A stretch of 64,000 nucleotides of DNA from Castellaniella sp044508625 (lineage in GTDB: Bacteria; Pseudomonadota; Gammaproteobacteria; Burkholderiales; Burkholderiaceae_B), in the NCBI GenBank assembly GCA_044508625.1, contig JBIQHJ010000001.1, forward strand, positions 124,001 through 188,000. The letters run 5' to 3'. The translations under genes were made by a program, and so were the position numbers. The notes under the pieces are model-generated. The model searched no databases and was not told the origin of the DNA. It was given only the letters and a program-made list of their open reading frames with translations. Positions 1 to 7,040 of the stretch are shown here, piece after piece (the stretch's first letter is position 1; every line of letters starts with the position of its first letter).

Positions 1-282
1 CTGGAGCTGTTCGATCAATGGGTGCAAAGCATGCCGGAAGATGAACGACGCACCGACAGAGGGGTGATCGCGGCTCGCGTTGAATTGGAAAAATGGCTGA
101 GTCTGGGCAAGGTGGCCCGGGCGCTGTGGCGACGTGTGTCGCGAGACCACGCACCTCGGGAATCCACGCCGCGGACCCGATCGAGGAGAAAGCATGAGGG
201 CGAGAAAGCCGAGTTTGAACGAGGGGCAACGGCGATGGGTACGCCAATGGTGGAAAGCACTGCAACCCCGAAACCCGGATGA
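1..282 (+). CDS. cas8e: Cas8e (CasA/Cse1), C-terminal end only
   Basis: Only frame 1 stays open from the left edge, giving 93 residues before a TGA at 280-282; the other two forward frames stop within about 70 bases. The gene order (next genes cse2, cas7e, cas5e, cas6e) says this should be the large Cascade subunit, which recognises the PAM and recruits Cas3. The visible part has a helical, basic stretch (VELEKWLSLGKVARALWRRV) like the C-terminal helical bundle of Cse1; no other motif can be tested. Its frame runs 89 bases into cse2, longer than the 4-base overlaps elsewhere in the operon, and its last 30 residues look low-quality. The true stop may have been moved by a small indel. cas3 is not in the window and would lie to the left. 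Confidence 0.6.
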   Translation: MELFDQWVQSMPEDERRTDRGVIAARVELEKWLSLGKVARALWRRVSRDHAPRESTPRTRSRRKHEGEKAEFERGATAMGTPMVESTATPKPG

Positions 283-844
283 GGTGCCGCCGGAAGGGGA
301 ACTGGCCGTATTCAATCGGGGAACACGCGCATTGTTGCGGCGGGCCGGGGATGTAGAGGCGCTCGTGGCACAGCGGGCGGTATTCGTGCTTGCCCGCGAG
401 TTGATTCGCCGGGGAGACGGTTGCTGGCCTTTGCGTGACGAATCCGATAGCTATGAAAGGATTGCCCTGGTGGCCGGAGTGCTGAGCCATGTCCTGAACG
501 ATTCGAGCCGTGGCGAGACGTTGGCGACACATCTCGGCAAGCCCGTGGCCGGCGAACGGCCGCTGATGAACGAGCTCCGCTTTCAGAGCCTGCTGCGCGC
601 ACGTGATGCCTCCGATCTGTTCCAGCAGTGGCGACGGGCCGTTCAACTGGCGCGCGAGACCGACGTTGCGCAACTGGCCGATGATCTTCTGACCTGGCTG
701 GCCGAGATCCAGTCCCCCCCGGCCTTGGTTCGGGCGCATGACAGCGTGAAGTTCCGCTGGGCCTACGATTATTACCTGGCGTCCAATCCTGAGGGGGCCG
801 GACCTGCTCAGGACCCCGTTTCCGATGAGGAGATCAACGCATGA
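194..844 (+). CDS. cse2: Cse2 (CasB), Cascade small subunit
   Basis: A 216-residue protein, within the usual Cse2 length of 160-220. Cse2 dimers line the belly of the type I-E Cascade complex and stabilise the R-loop. The N-terminal RRWVRQWWKAL segment and the scattered Arg/Trp helices fit the family. I chose the ATG at 194 because GAGGAG stands 6 bases before it; an upstream ATG at 134 in the same frame has no ribosome site. The stop overlaps the cas7e start as ATGA, so the two are translationally coupled. Assignment rests on length, composition and position between cas8e and cas7e. Confidence 0.85.
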   Translation: MRARKPSLNEGQRRWVRQWWKALQPRNPDEVPPEGELAVFNRGTRALLRRAGDVEALVAQRAVFVLARELIRRGDGCWPLRDESDSYERIALVAGVLSHVLNDSSRGETLATHLGKPVAGERPLMNELRFQSLLRARDASDLFQQWRRAVQLARETDVAQLADDLLTWLAEIQSPPALVRAHDSVKFRWAYDYYLASNPEGAGPAQDPVSDEEINA

Positions 845-1875
845 CCCGTTTCGTTCAATTGCACCTGCTGGTGTCCTATCCGCCCGCCAACCTCAATCGC
901 GATGATCTGGGCCGACCCAAGACTGCACGTGTCGGCGGCTTCGATCGCCTTCGGGTGTCATCGCAGAGCCTCAAGCGGGCTTGGCGGACTTCGGATTTGT
1001 TCGAGCAGGCAATGGCGGGCAGCATCGGAATCCGCACCAAGCGTCTGGGTGTAGAAGCCTACAAGGCATTGCTGGCGGCCGGCGTAGCGGAAAAGCAGGC
1101 TCGGGAATGGGCCCAGAAGATCACCGCAGTGTACGGCAAGGCCAAGCCCGATACGCCCTTGGAGATCGAGCAGCTCGTGCATGTCTCTCCCGAAGAAAGG
1201 ACATCGCTCGATGCCCTGGTGGCCACGCTGGCCACGGAGAAAAGGCCGCCGACCGACGAAGAACTGGGCGCGTTGTTGCATGCGCATACGGCGGTGGATA
1301 TTGCCATGTTCGGCCGCATGCTGGCATCCAAGACGGAATTCAACGGCGAGGCTGCCGTGCAGGTTGCGCATGCCATCGGTGTACATGCTTCCGTCGTGGA
1401 GGATGATTACTTTACTGCGGTGGATGACCTGAACGTGGAGGATCCTGGTGCGGCCCATATCGGTGAAACGGGGTTTGCCGCGGCGGTACTCTACCTGTAC
1501 CTATGCGTCGATCACGACCTCCTGCTGCGTAATCTGGGAGGTGATGAGGATCTGGCGGACAGGGCGCTGAAGGCCCTTGTCGAAACGGCGCTGAAAGTCG
1601 GCCCCAGCGGCAAGCAGAACAGTTTTGCCAGCCGAGCCTATGCGCATTACGCCCTGGCCGAAACGGGATCACAACAGCCGCGTTCCTTGGCTCTCGCTTT
1701 CGTCAAGCCCGTGTCCGGGGCCGATTATATCGGTGAGGCTACGTCCGCGTTGAAGACCGTGCGAGACAATATGGACAAGGTCTATGGGGCATGCGCGGAT
1801 GCGCGCTATGAACTGGATGTGCTCGAAGGGCGGGGGAGCGTATCCGAACTGCTGAGTTTCCTCTCCAAGGGCTGA
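841..1875 (+). CDS. cas7e: Cas7e (CasC/Cse4), Cascade backbone
   Basis: A 344-residue RAMP protein that forms the six-copy backbone holding the crRNA in type I-E Cascade. The N-terminus is diagnostic: LHLLVSYPPANLNRDDLGRP followed by FDRLRVSSQSLKRAWR, the S-Q-S-x-K-R-A motif shared by Cas7e proteins. A mid-protein segment beginning HTAVDIAMFGRM and a later VGPSGKQNSFAS stretch are also typical. It starts inside the stop of cse2 (ATGA) and ends three bases before the GTG of cas5e, so it belongs to a single polycistron. Full length compared with E. coli CasC (about 360). Confidence 0.95.
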   Translation: MTRFVQLHLLVSYPPANLNRDDLGRPKTARVGGFDRLRVSSQSLKRAWRTSDLFEQAMAGSIGIRTKRLGVEAYKALLAAGVAEKQAREWAQKITAVYGKAKPDTPLEIEQLVHVSPEERTSLDALVATLATEKRPPTDEELGALLHAHTAVDIAMFGRMLASKTEFNGEAAVQVAHAIGVHASVVEDDYFTAVDDLNVEDPGAAHIGETGFAAAVLYLYLCVDHDLLLRNLGGDEDLADRALKALVETALKVGPSGKQNSFASRAYAHYALAETGSQQPRSLALAFVKPVSGADYIGEATSALKTVRDNMDKVYGACADARYELDVLEGRGSVSELLSFLSKG

Positions 1876-1878
1876 GCC

Positions 1879-2640
1879 GTGGCCGAGTATTTGAGATTTC
1901 GTCTGTACGGTCCCCTGGCCAGTTGGGGTGACGTAGCGGTCGGGGAAATGAGGCACTCCGTGGCGCCGCCGTCGCGTTCGGCTCTATTGGGCCTGTTGGG
2001 GGCCGCCTTGGGAATCAGGCGCGACGATGAGGAGGCGCAGCAAGCCCTTGCCGATGGCTATCGTTTTGGCATCAAGTTGCTGGCGGCGGGTACCCTGCTG
2101 CGTGATTACCATACCGTGGATGTCGGCGTGCCGCTGCGCAAGGCCCGCTTCCTCTTTCGGCGCCAGGAACTGGCCGCGGAAAAGGTCAACACCATGCTCT
2201 CCACCCGAGAGTATCGTTGCGATAGTCTGGCGTTGATTGCCGTCCAGGCCAGGGGTGCCGCACCTCATTCCCTGGCCGAGTTGCGGCGGGCCTTGCTGAA
2301 TCCGGTCTTTGCGTTGTATCTGGGCCGAAAGTCGTGCCCGCTGGCGGCGCCGCTGGCTCCGGCGGTGCTCGAGGGTGCATCCATGCGGGAGGTGCTCGAC
2401 GCACCCGGATGGCCGCCGCTGCTCGGCCTGAACGGCCGGAAGGTGGATGGCTGGCCCACCGGCCTGGATCGAAAGGTGTTCGGTTTGCGCCAGGTTCGTT
2501 ACTACTGGGAGGACGGCATGGAGGCGGGACTGGCATCCGACTTCGAAGTCCAGCGCCATGATCAGCCGTTGTCCCGCCGCCGCTGGCAATTTGCTCCACG
2601 CAGGGAATGGGTGGCCCTGGTTGAGGAGACTTCGCCGTGA
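1879..2640 (+). CDS. cas5e: Cas5e (CasD), Cascade subunit
   Basis: A 253-residue RAMP protein that caps the 5' handle of the crRNA in Cascade. The start FRLYGPLASWGDVAVGEMR matches the Cas5 signature (L-x-G-P-L-A-S-W-G), followed by the typical P-S-R-S-A-L-L-G-L-L-G-A-A-L-G segment. It is somewhat longer than E. coli CasD (224). The start is GTG at 1879, three bases after the cas7e stop; the stop overlaps the cas6e GTG (GTGA). Nothing suggests loss of function. Confidence 0.93.
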   Translation: MAEYLRFRLYGPLASWGDVAVGEMRHSVAPPSRSALLGLLGAALGIRRDDEEAQQALADGYRFGIKLLAAGTLLRDYHTVDVGVPLRKARFLFRRQELAAEKVNTMLSTREYRCDSLALIAVQARGAAPHSLAELRRALLNPVFALYLGRKSCPLAAPLAPAVLEGASMREVLDAPGWPPLLGLNGRKVDGWPTGLDRKVFGLRQVRYYWEDGMEAGLASDFEVQRHDQPLSRRRWQFAPRREWVALVEETSP

Positions 2641-3311
2641 GTCATTTCTTTTCACGTGTGCGTCTGCTGGCGGCTGCGCACCAGCAGGCCTGGTTTCGCG
2701 AGTTCGTGCGCCAGGGGGAAGCCTATCGCGACCATGCCGTGGTCTGGAAGCTCTTTCCCGGCGATGATGTGCCTCGCGATTTCGTGTTTCGGAGCCTGGA
2801 GGAGCCAGGCACCTACTTTGTCGTGTCCGCACGGACGCCACAGCCGCCCGCGGGCCTGTTCGACGTACAGACCAAACCCTATCTGCCCCAGCTCACTGAA
2901 GGCGAGTGGCTGCAGTTCGATTTGCGGGCCAATCCTACGGTCAGCATCCGGGCCGAAGGTGACGGCGCAGGAAAAACCCGATCTCGGAGGCATGATGTCC
3001 TCATGCATGCCAAGCGCTCCGTGGCGCCAGGAGACGATGTCGCGGTGGCCATGGAGGCAGCCGGAAGGGAATGGATCGTGTCGCGGGCGCCGGCCTGGGG
3101 TGTCGAGATCGCCGAAGAAAATTTGCAGCAAAATGGCTACTGCCAGCACCGCTTGCGGCACAAGGGCCGGCGTATCGAGTTTTCCAGTCTCGAGTATCGC
3201 GGGTTGGCTCGTGTCAAGGACGCTGCCTTGCTACGTATCGCCCTGCTCGAAGGAGTGGGACATGCGCGCGGATTTGGCTGCGGCCTGATGCTGGTGCGCC
3301 GGGCGAATTGA
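2637..3311 (+). CDS. cas6e: Cas6e (CasE/Cse3), crRNA endoribonuclease
   Basis: A 224-residue endoribonuclease that cuts the pre-crRNA below each repeat hairpin and stays bound to it. Tyr30 and His33 (in AYRDHAVVWKLFP) sit where the Tyr/His catalytic pair lies in Thermus Cse3. The C-terminal glycine-rich loop GVGHARGFGCGLMLVRR (about residues 207-223) is the family hallmark. It starts at GTG 2637 in a GTGA overlap with cas5e, and its TGA shares one base with the ATG of cas1. Its substrate would be the array at 4589-5105, whose repeats form a 6-bp GC hairpin. Confidence 0.94.
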   Translation: MSHFFSRVRLLAAAHQQAWFREFVRQGEAYRDHAVVWKLFPGDDVPRDFVFRSLEEPGTYFVVSARTPQPPAGLFDVQTKPYLPQLTEGEWLQFDLRANPTVSIRAEGDGAGKTRSRRHDVLMHAKRSVAPGDDVAVAMEAAGREWIVSRAPAWGVEIAEENLQQNGYCQHRLRHKGRRIEFSSLEYRGLARVKDAALLRIALLEGVGHARGFGCGLMLVRRAN

Positions 3312-4228
3312 TGCTGCCCCCGATCAAGCCATTGCCTCTGAAAGACCGGGTTTCGCTGGTATTTGTCCAATATGGGCAGATCGACGTCCTGGATGGCGCA
3401 TTTGTGGTGATAGACCAGAATGGCGTACGCACCCATATTCCCGTGGGCTCGGTGGCGTGCATCATGCTGGAGCCGGGGACTCGCGTATCCCATGCGGCGA
3501 TTCGATTGGCTTCGCTGGTCGGTACTTTGCTGGTCTGGGTCGGGGAATCGGGCGTACGGCTATATGCCAGCGGCCAACCGGGCGGCGCGCGGGCGGATCG
3601 ATTGCTGTATCAGGCCAAGCTGGCGCTGGATGATGATTTGCGGCTGAAAGTCGTCCGAAAGATGTATGAAATGCGATTTGGAGAGCCCGCCCCGGCGCGC
3701 CGCAGCGTCGAACAGTTGCGGGGTATCGAGGGTGCGCGTGTGCGCGAGACTTACAAGCTGCTCGCGCGCCAATACAGGGTGGACTGGCAAGCGCGCAATT
3801 ACGATCGTCAGCAATGGGACGCGGCGGATATCCCCAACCGTTGTCTGTCAGCCGCGACGGCCTGTCTATACGGCATTGCCGAGGCGGCCGTGCTTGCCGC
3901 CGGCTATGCGCCAGCGGTGGGTTTCATCCATACGGGCAAGCCTCTGTCCTTTGTGTATGACATCGCGGATCTGTTCAAGTTCGATACCGTAGTGCCGCTG
4001 GCGTTCAAGATTGCCGCCAAAACGCCTGTACAGCCGGAACACGAGGTTCGCTTGGCGTGTCGCGATCTTTTTCGCTCTGAACGGCTGTTGGAGCGAATCA
4101 TCCCGACAATCGAGGATGTATTGGGCGCCGGTGAAATCAAGCCTCCGGAGGCGCCACCAGAATCCGTTCCTCCCGCCATCCCCGTCCCCGGCGGAATTGG
4201 CGAGGTCGGGCACAGGAACCAGGGATGA
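3311..4228 (+). CDS. cas1: Cas1e, CRISPR integrase
   Basis: A 305-residue metal-dependent integrase that, with Cas2, inserts new spacers at the leader end. The catalytic set is present: Glu in GIEGARVRETYKLLA, His in GFIHTGKPLSFVYDIADLF, and the two Asp of that same segment. I chose ATG 3311, which overlaps the cas6e stop as TGATG; the frame is open upstream but that part reads as a shadow of cas6e. The C-terminus is Pro/Gly-rich, a common feature of Cas1e. It overlaps cas2 by 4 bases. All residues needed for adaptation appear intact. Confidence 0.95.
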   Translation: MLPPIKPLPLKDRVSLVFVQYGQIDVLDGAFVVIDQNGVRTHIPVGSVACIMLEPGTRVSHAAIRLASLVGTLLVWVGESGVRLYASGQPGGARADRLLYQAKLALDDDLRLKVVRKMYEMRFGEPAPARRSVEQLRGIEGARVRETYKLLARQYRVDWQARNYDRQQWDAADIPNRCLSAATACLYGIAEAAVLAAGYAPAVGFIHTGKPLSFVYDIADLFKFDTVVPLAFKIAAKTPVQPEHEVRLACRDLFRSERLLERIIPTIEDVLGAGEIKPPEAPPESVPPAIPVPGGIGEVGHRNQG

Positions 4229-4524
4229 GCTTCGTCGTCGTGGTGACAGAGAACGTCCCGCCGAGATTGCGGGGACGACTTGCCATTTGGCTGCTCGAGG
4301 TACGAGCCGGCGTTTACGTCGGCGACGTTTCCAGGCGCACACGGGAAATGATATGGGAGCAGCTTTCCGAGGGCCGCGAGGAAGGCAACGTTGTCATGGC
4401 ATGGGCGAGCAGCCATGAGTCGGGTTATGAGTTCCAGACGCTGGGCCAGAATCGTCGCTTGCCTGTCGACTTCGATGGGCTGAGGCTCGTGGCTTTTCAT
4501 CCCGTGGTGGAAGGCGATCTTTAA
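4225..4524 (+). CDS. cas2: Cas2e, adaptation subunit
   Basis: A 99-residue ferredoxin-fold protein bridging two Cas1 dimers during spacer integration. The start MSFVVVVTENVPPRLRGRL and the following W-L-L-E-V-R-A-G-V-Y-V-G segment are the type I-E Cas2 (Cas2_CT1978) signature. It overlaps cas1 as ATGA and is the last cas gene. The leader and array follow directly on the same strand, the standard type I-E layout. Confidence 0.95.
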   Translation: MSFVVVVTENVPPRLRGRLAIWLLEVRAGVYVGDVSRRTREMIWEQLSEGREEGNVVMAWASSHESGYEFQTLGQNRRLPVDFDGLRLVAFHPVVEGDL

Positions 4525-4588
4525 AAACAAATTCGGTAGAATTTCATGCGCCTATTTTTCCTATATGGATCAATCGGTTAGTTGAAGT
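4525..4588 (+). promoter_or_regulatory. CRISPR leader with IHF-like site
   Basis: These 64 bases between cas2 and the first repeat are AT-rich against the surroundings. Bases 4568-4580 (GATCAATCGGTTA) match the IHF consensus WATCAANNNNTTR at all but the first position and end 8 bases before repeat 1. In E. coli type I-E, IHF bends the leader next to repeat 1 to admit Cas1-Cas2; the position here fits the same role. The array promoter must also lie here, but no clear -35/-10 pair could be picked. Confidence 0.65.
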
Positions 4589-5105
4589 GTGTTCCCCGCA
4601 CGGGCGGGGCTGAACCGCCCTTGCAAACCACGGCAACGTAACCGGCATCGTGTTCCCCGCACGGGCGGGGCTGAACCGTCAATAGGACTCACAGACCCCA
4701 TGTTCGAATTGTGTTCCCCGCACGGGCGGGGCTGAACCGGCCGCAGATAACCCGGACATCCTCATCGACGAGTGTTCCCCGCACGGGCGGGGCTGAACCA
4801 CGACACCACGTCGCCGCGATACGCCTGCCAACGTGTTCCCCGCACGGGCGGGGCTGAACCGAATGGGAGGACGAGCAGCGCGCAGCCTTGCGCGTGTTCC
4901 CCGCACGGGCGGGGCTGAACCGCGCATCACCTGGTTCCAGATCATGCCGGCCTGGTGTTCCCCGCACGGGCGGGGCTGAACCGGCATGGACAAACGCGCA
5001 CACTTCAGCGACCTCGTGTTCCCCGCACGGGCGGGGCTGAACCGCCCAGGACCGACTCGCCGGTCTGCACGTCGCCGTGTTCCCCGCACGGGCGGGGCTG
5101 AACCG
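4589..5105 (+). CRISPR. Type I-E CRISPR array, 9 repeats, 8 spacers
   Basis: Nine 29-base repeats start at 4589, 4650, 4711, 4772, 4833, 4894, 4955, 5016 and 5077, at an exact 61-base period, so all eight spacers are 32 bases. Repeats begin GTGTTCCCC and end TGAACCG; CCCCGC and GCGGGG pair around a 4-base loop (ACGG), the type I-E hairpin. All copies look identical except repeat 4, whose last base (4800) is A instead of G. The leader side is the left end, next to cas2. After the last repeat comes only an 18-base stub and then insertion-sequence DNA, so the old end of the array seems to be lost. Spacer targets cannot be judged here. Confidence 0.98.
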
Positions 5106-5126
5106 ATGAAAGGGATCAGCGAGTGA

Positions 5127-5218
5127 TGAACTGCACCCCAGAAGTCGGACACCGATCCAACCTTTTGGGTGTTTTTCATGTCGAAGTACGATGAGCAATT
5201 CAAGCTGTCCCGTAGTGG
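5127..5218 (+). mobile_element. IS3-family left-end remnant
   Basis: The sequence TGAACTGCACCCC at 5127-5139, then GAAGT-GGAC, is the terminal repeat style of IS3-family elements common in Burkholderiales. The ATG at 5178 begins MSKYDEQFKLS, the usual start of their OrfA. After about 13 codons the similarity fades and the 3' end of the next minus-strand gene begins, so only the left tip survives. One extra C near 5210 also breaks the OrfA frame (expected S-V-V-E). The fragment abuts an 18-base partial spacer (5106-5123). Element identity is from recall of the family, not from an alignment. Confidence 0.7.
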
Positions 5219-5224
5219 AGCGCG

Positions 5225-6706
5225 TCAGTTCTGTTTTAACAAGAACCTCAGACTGGTTGCTGTGTTCTCGGGGGATAGCCAGCTCCCTGATGAAACGAGC
5301 AGCAATGGCTCGACCTCTGCCAGCAAAGCATCGCCAGCGAGGGCCGCGCGTACAGACTCTGCGGGTAATCGTCCTATCGTTGCCAACACCCATGGTCGTC
5401 CATGATGCTGCTGACGCGCCGCTTCGATCAGCAAGCGCAAGACGACAGGACCACCAATGATGCGCAGAGTCTCGGACGCAGCGGCTGCTCCGCGCAAGGA
5501 ACGATTTCCAAGTCGCGTTACCAACTCGCGCACGACAGGTTCCTGCGTATCGGAACCGACGGCCGCGATAGCATGGAGCGCCACATCTTCTTCTTCATCG
5601 GTTAACAGATCCAACAGTAGATCGTACCGACGTATGCCCGCCCGCCCCAAGCCCCACGCGGCGGCCTGGCGCACCTCATCGCCCTGAAAGCTCCTGCGAT
5701 TTCCAGCGACCTCCGCAAGCAAGCTGGCGATCCCCTCACGCCCGGAACGAATGCCGATTTCTGTTGCGATCAAGGCCGCCTCCATTCTCAACTGTGCCTC
5801 CTCGCCATTCCAGAGGACCTGATGGATATGGTCCAGACCGGCCTGCACGCCAAGCGACGCCGCCGTGCCGGCAATTTCCAGGGCGAGCCTTCCGTCCTCC
5901 TCTTTGTTGAGCATCGCTTCCAGGACAGGTCGAGCTGCATCGCCGAGGTCGGGACGAAACGCGATGGCTTTTGCAGCGGAGTACCGATCGATGATGTTCG
6001 CACTGCGCAGGGCATCCAGGGGTTGGTACCGCTGATTACAGTACGGCGTCAGATCGGCGAATCCAGTTGGTGTGCCGGCCAAGATGGCCGTGTTTGCCGC
6101 AAAGCCTTGCCCTGCAGCCACATAGCTTCGCTTGCCTCGCAATGTGTATGTGTATCGACGCAGAGGGCCTCCATCGCCGCCCCATTCAACAGCTAGACGT
6201 TCGCTGTCGCGCCAAAGCACACGGCCGGGCCGGCTTGATACTATCGACGGCCAAGTCAGGTACTGCTCGGATCCTTCCGACGCAGCCTTCAGCGCGCTCA
6301 ACTGCTTGGCGTCGACCGACGCGCGCAGCATGTCGACGCCGAAGTAAGCAGGAGCGCCCGCGATCTCGGGCATACCCTCGACATCCCGGCACGGAACGAG
6401 AGCAATCACGTCTTCCGGTCGCAACCCAGCATCCCAGTGTCGCTCAGCGTTATTGGGTGCATGGCTCATCCGGATCTCCAGACTCGCCTTCGCGCGCACT
6501 TCGACACGCAATCCTGTTTGTACACAGAGCAGATCTGGCAACCGCAGCCGCTTGATCTTTGTCGACCAGATCTTGTTGCTGGTCGAGTACCGCTCCAACT
6601 CAATGGGCGCGAAACCCATCCGGCGCAATTCATCGATCACGCTCAGAGTGGCGCGCGCACCCATCGTGAGAAACCGAAGGAAACTCGTGTCGGTCTTGAA
6701 GCCCAT
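5225..6706 (-). CDS. HEAT-repeat protein with PD-(D/E)XK-like N-terminus (candidate restriction enzyme)
   Basis: A 493-residue protein of no family I can name. Residues 1-105 contain RLRLPDLLCVQTGLRVEVRAK: Pro57-Asp58, then Glu69-x-Arg71-x-Lys73, close to a PD-(D/E)XK nuclease core but with Arg where Lys is usual. A middle part (about 125-240) has a W/Y-rich section that might bind DNA. Residues 240-480 are helical pairs rich in Ala/Leu/Glu, typical of HEAT repeats (for example ALIATEIGIRSGREGIASLL). The ATG at 6706 overlaps the stop of the HTH gene as TGATG, so the two are coupled. A divergent methyltransferase lies 334 bases from this start, with the HTH gene between. The arrangement regulator-nuclease/methyltransferase points to a restriction-modification role. 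The stop lies at the edge of an insertion-sequence remnant, so the last few codons may not be native. Confidence 0.7.
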   Translation of the reverse strand: MGFKTDTSFLRFLTMGARATLSVIDELRRMGFAPIELERYSTSNKIWSTKIKRLRLPDLLCVQTGLRVEVRAKASLEIRMSHAPNNAERHWDAGLRPEDVIALVPCRDVEGMPEIAGAPAYFGVDMLRASVDAKQLSALKAASEGSEQYLTWPSIVSSRPGRVLWRDSERLAVEWGGDGGPLRRYTYTLRGKRSYVAAGQGFAANTAILAGTPTGFADLTPYCNQRYQPLDALRSANIIDRYSAAKAIAFRPDLGDAARPVLEAMLNKEEDGRLALEIAGTAASLGVQAGLDHIHQVLWNGEEAQLRMEAALIATEIGIRSGREGIASLLAEVAGNRRSFQGDEVRQAAAWGLGRAGIRRYDLLLDLLTDEEEDVALHAIAAVGSDTQEPVVRELVTRLGNRSLRGAAAASETLRIIGGPVVLRLLIEAARQQHHGRPWVLATIGRLPAESVRAALAGDALLAEVEPLLLVSSGSWLSPENTATSLRFLLKQN

Positions 6707-6975
6707 CACGCACCGTCTTCGCCGTTCGCCAGAGGAGCCAGGAGTTCGCGGGCGTCCGCCCCTAGCCCGTTTGCGAGACTGAAAATGTTCTCCAGAGTGA
6801 GGTTGCGCTGCGCCCGCTCGATCGAACTGACATAGGTTCGGTGGAGCCCGGCGCGGGCCGCCAACTCCTCCTGCGAGAGACCTGCAGCAAGGCGCAGGCG
6901 GCGCAGGTTGGCGGCGACGATCTGCTTTGGGTCTTGACTGACTATGGCGCACCTCCTGGCGATAGTTATTGTCAA
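6706..6975 (-). CDS. XRE-type HTH regulator, C-protein-like
   Basis: A small Cro/C1-type DNA-binding protein: LRRLRLAAGLSQEELAARAG, then HRTYVSSIERAQRNLTLENI, the full five-helix fold of about 65 residues. Size and place, upstream of and coupled to a candidate nuclease and divergent from a methyltransferase, match restriction-modification controller (C) proteins, which delay nuclease expression until methylation is complete. The start is uncertain. A TTG at 6975 gives 89 residues but has no ribosome site. A perfect AGGAGG (6957-6952) stands 6 bases before an ATA at 6945, which would give 79 residues, a normal C-protein length, but needs a very rare start codon. Operator candidates lie just upstream at 7000-7029. 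Confidence 0.8.
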   Translation of the reverse strand: MTITIARRCAIVSQDPKQIVAANLRRLRLAAGLSQEELAARAGLHRTYVSSIERAQRNLTLENIFSLANGLGADARELLAPLANGEDGA

Positions 6976-6999
6976 AACGGTAGTGACATGTTACTTTTT

Positions 7000-7029
7000 C
7001 GTCTACAGACTATACGTCTACCATCTGTA
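7000..7029. promoter_or_regulatory. C-box-like tandem operator
   Basis: Two 15-base direct repeats, each starting CGTCTAC (7000 and 7015), lie between the HTH gene and the methyltransferase. The first contains the inverted repeat GTCT-AC-AGAC (7001-7010); the second keeps the left half and a weaker right half. Controller proteins of restriction-modification systems bind two such adjacent boxes. The repeats end 11 bases before the methyltransferase ATG, where binding would repress that gene; TTGTCA (6969-6974) and TACTTT (6992-6997), 17 bases apart, could be its promoter. Confidence 0.5.
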
Positions 7030-7040
7030 AAATCCTCACC

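Noticed and set aside
4679..5393. Long minus-strand open frames across the CRISPR array with repeated RFSPARAGNT-like peptides
   Set aside because: They are only translations of the 61-base repeat period, which is open by chance; not genes.
5169..5460. Short forward frames starting at the IS remnant
   Set aside because: Only the first dozen codons resemble OrfA; the rest is antisense to the HEAT-repeat gene.
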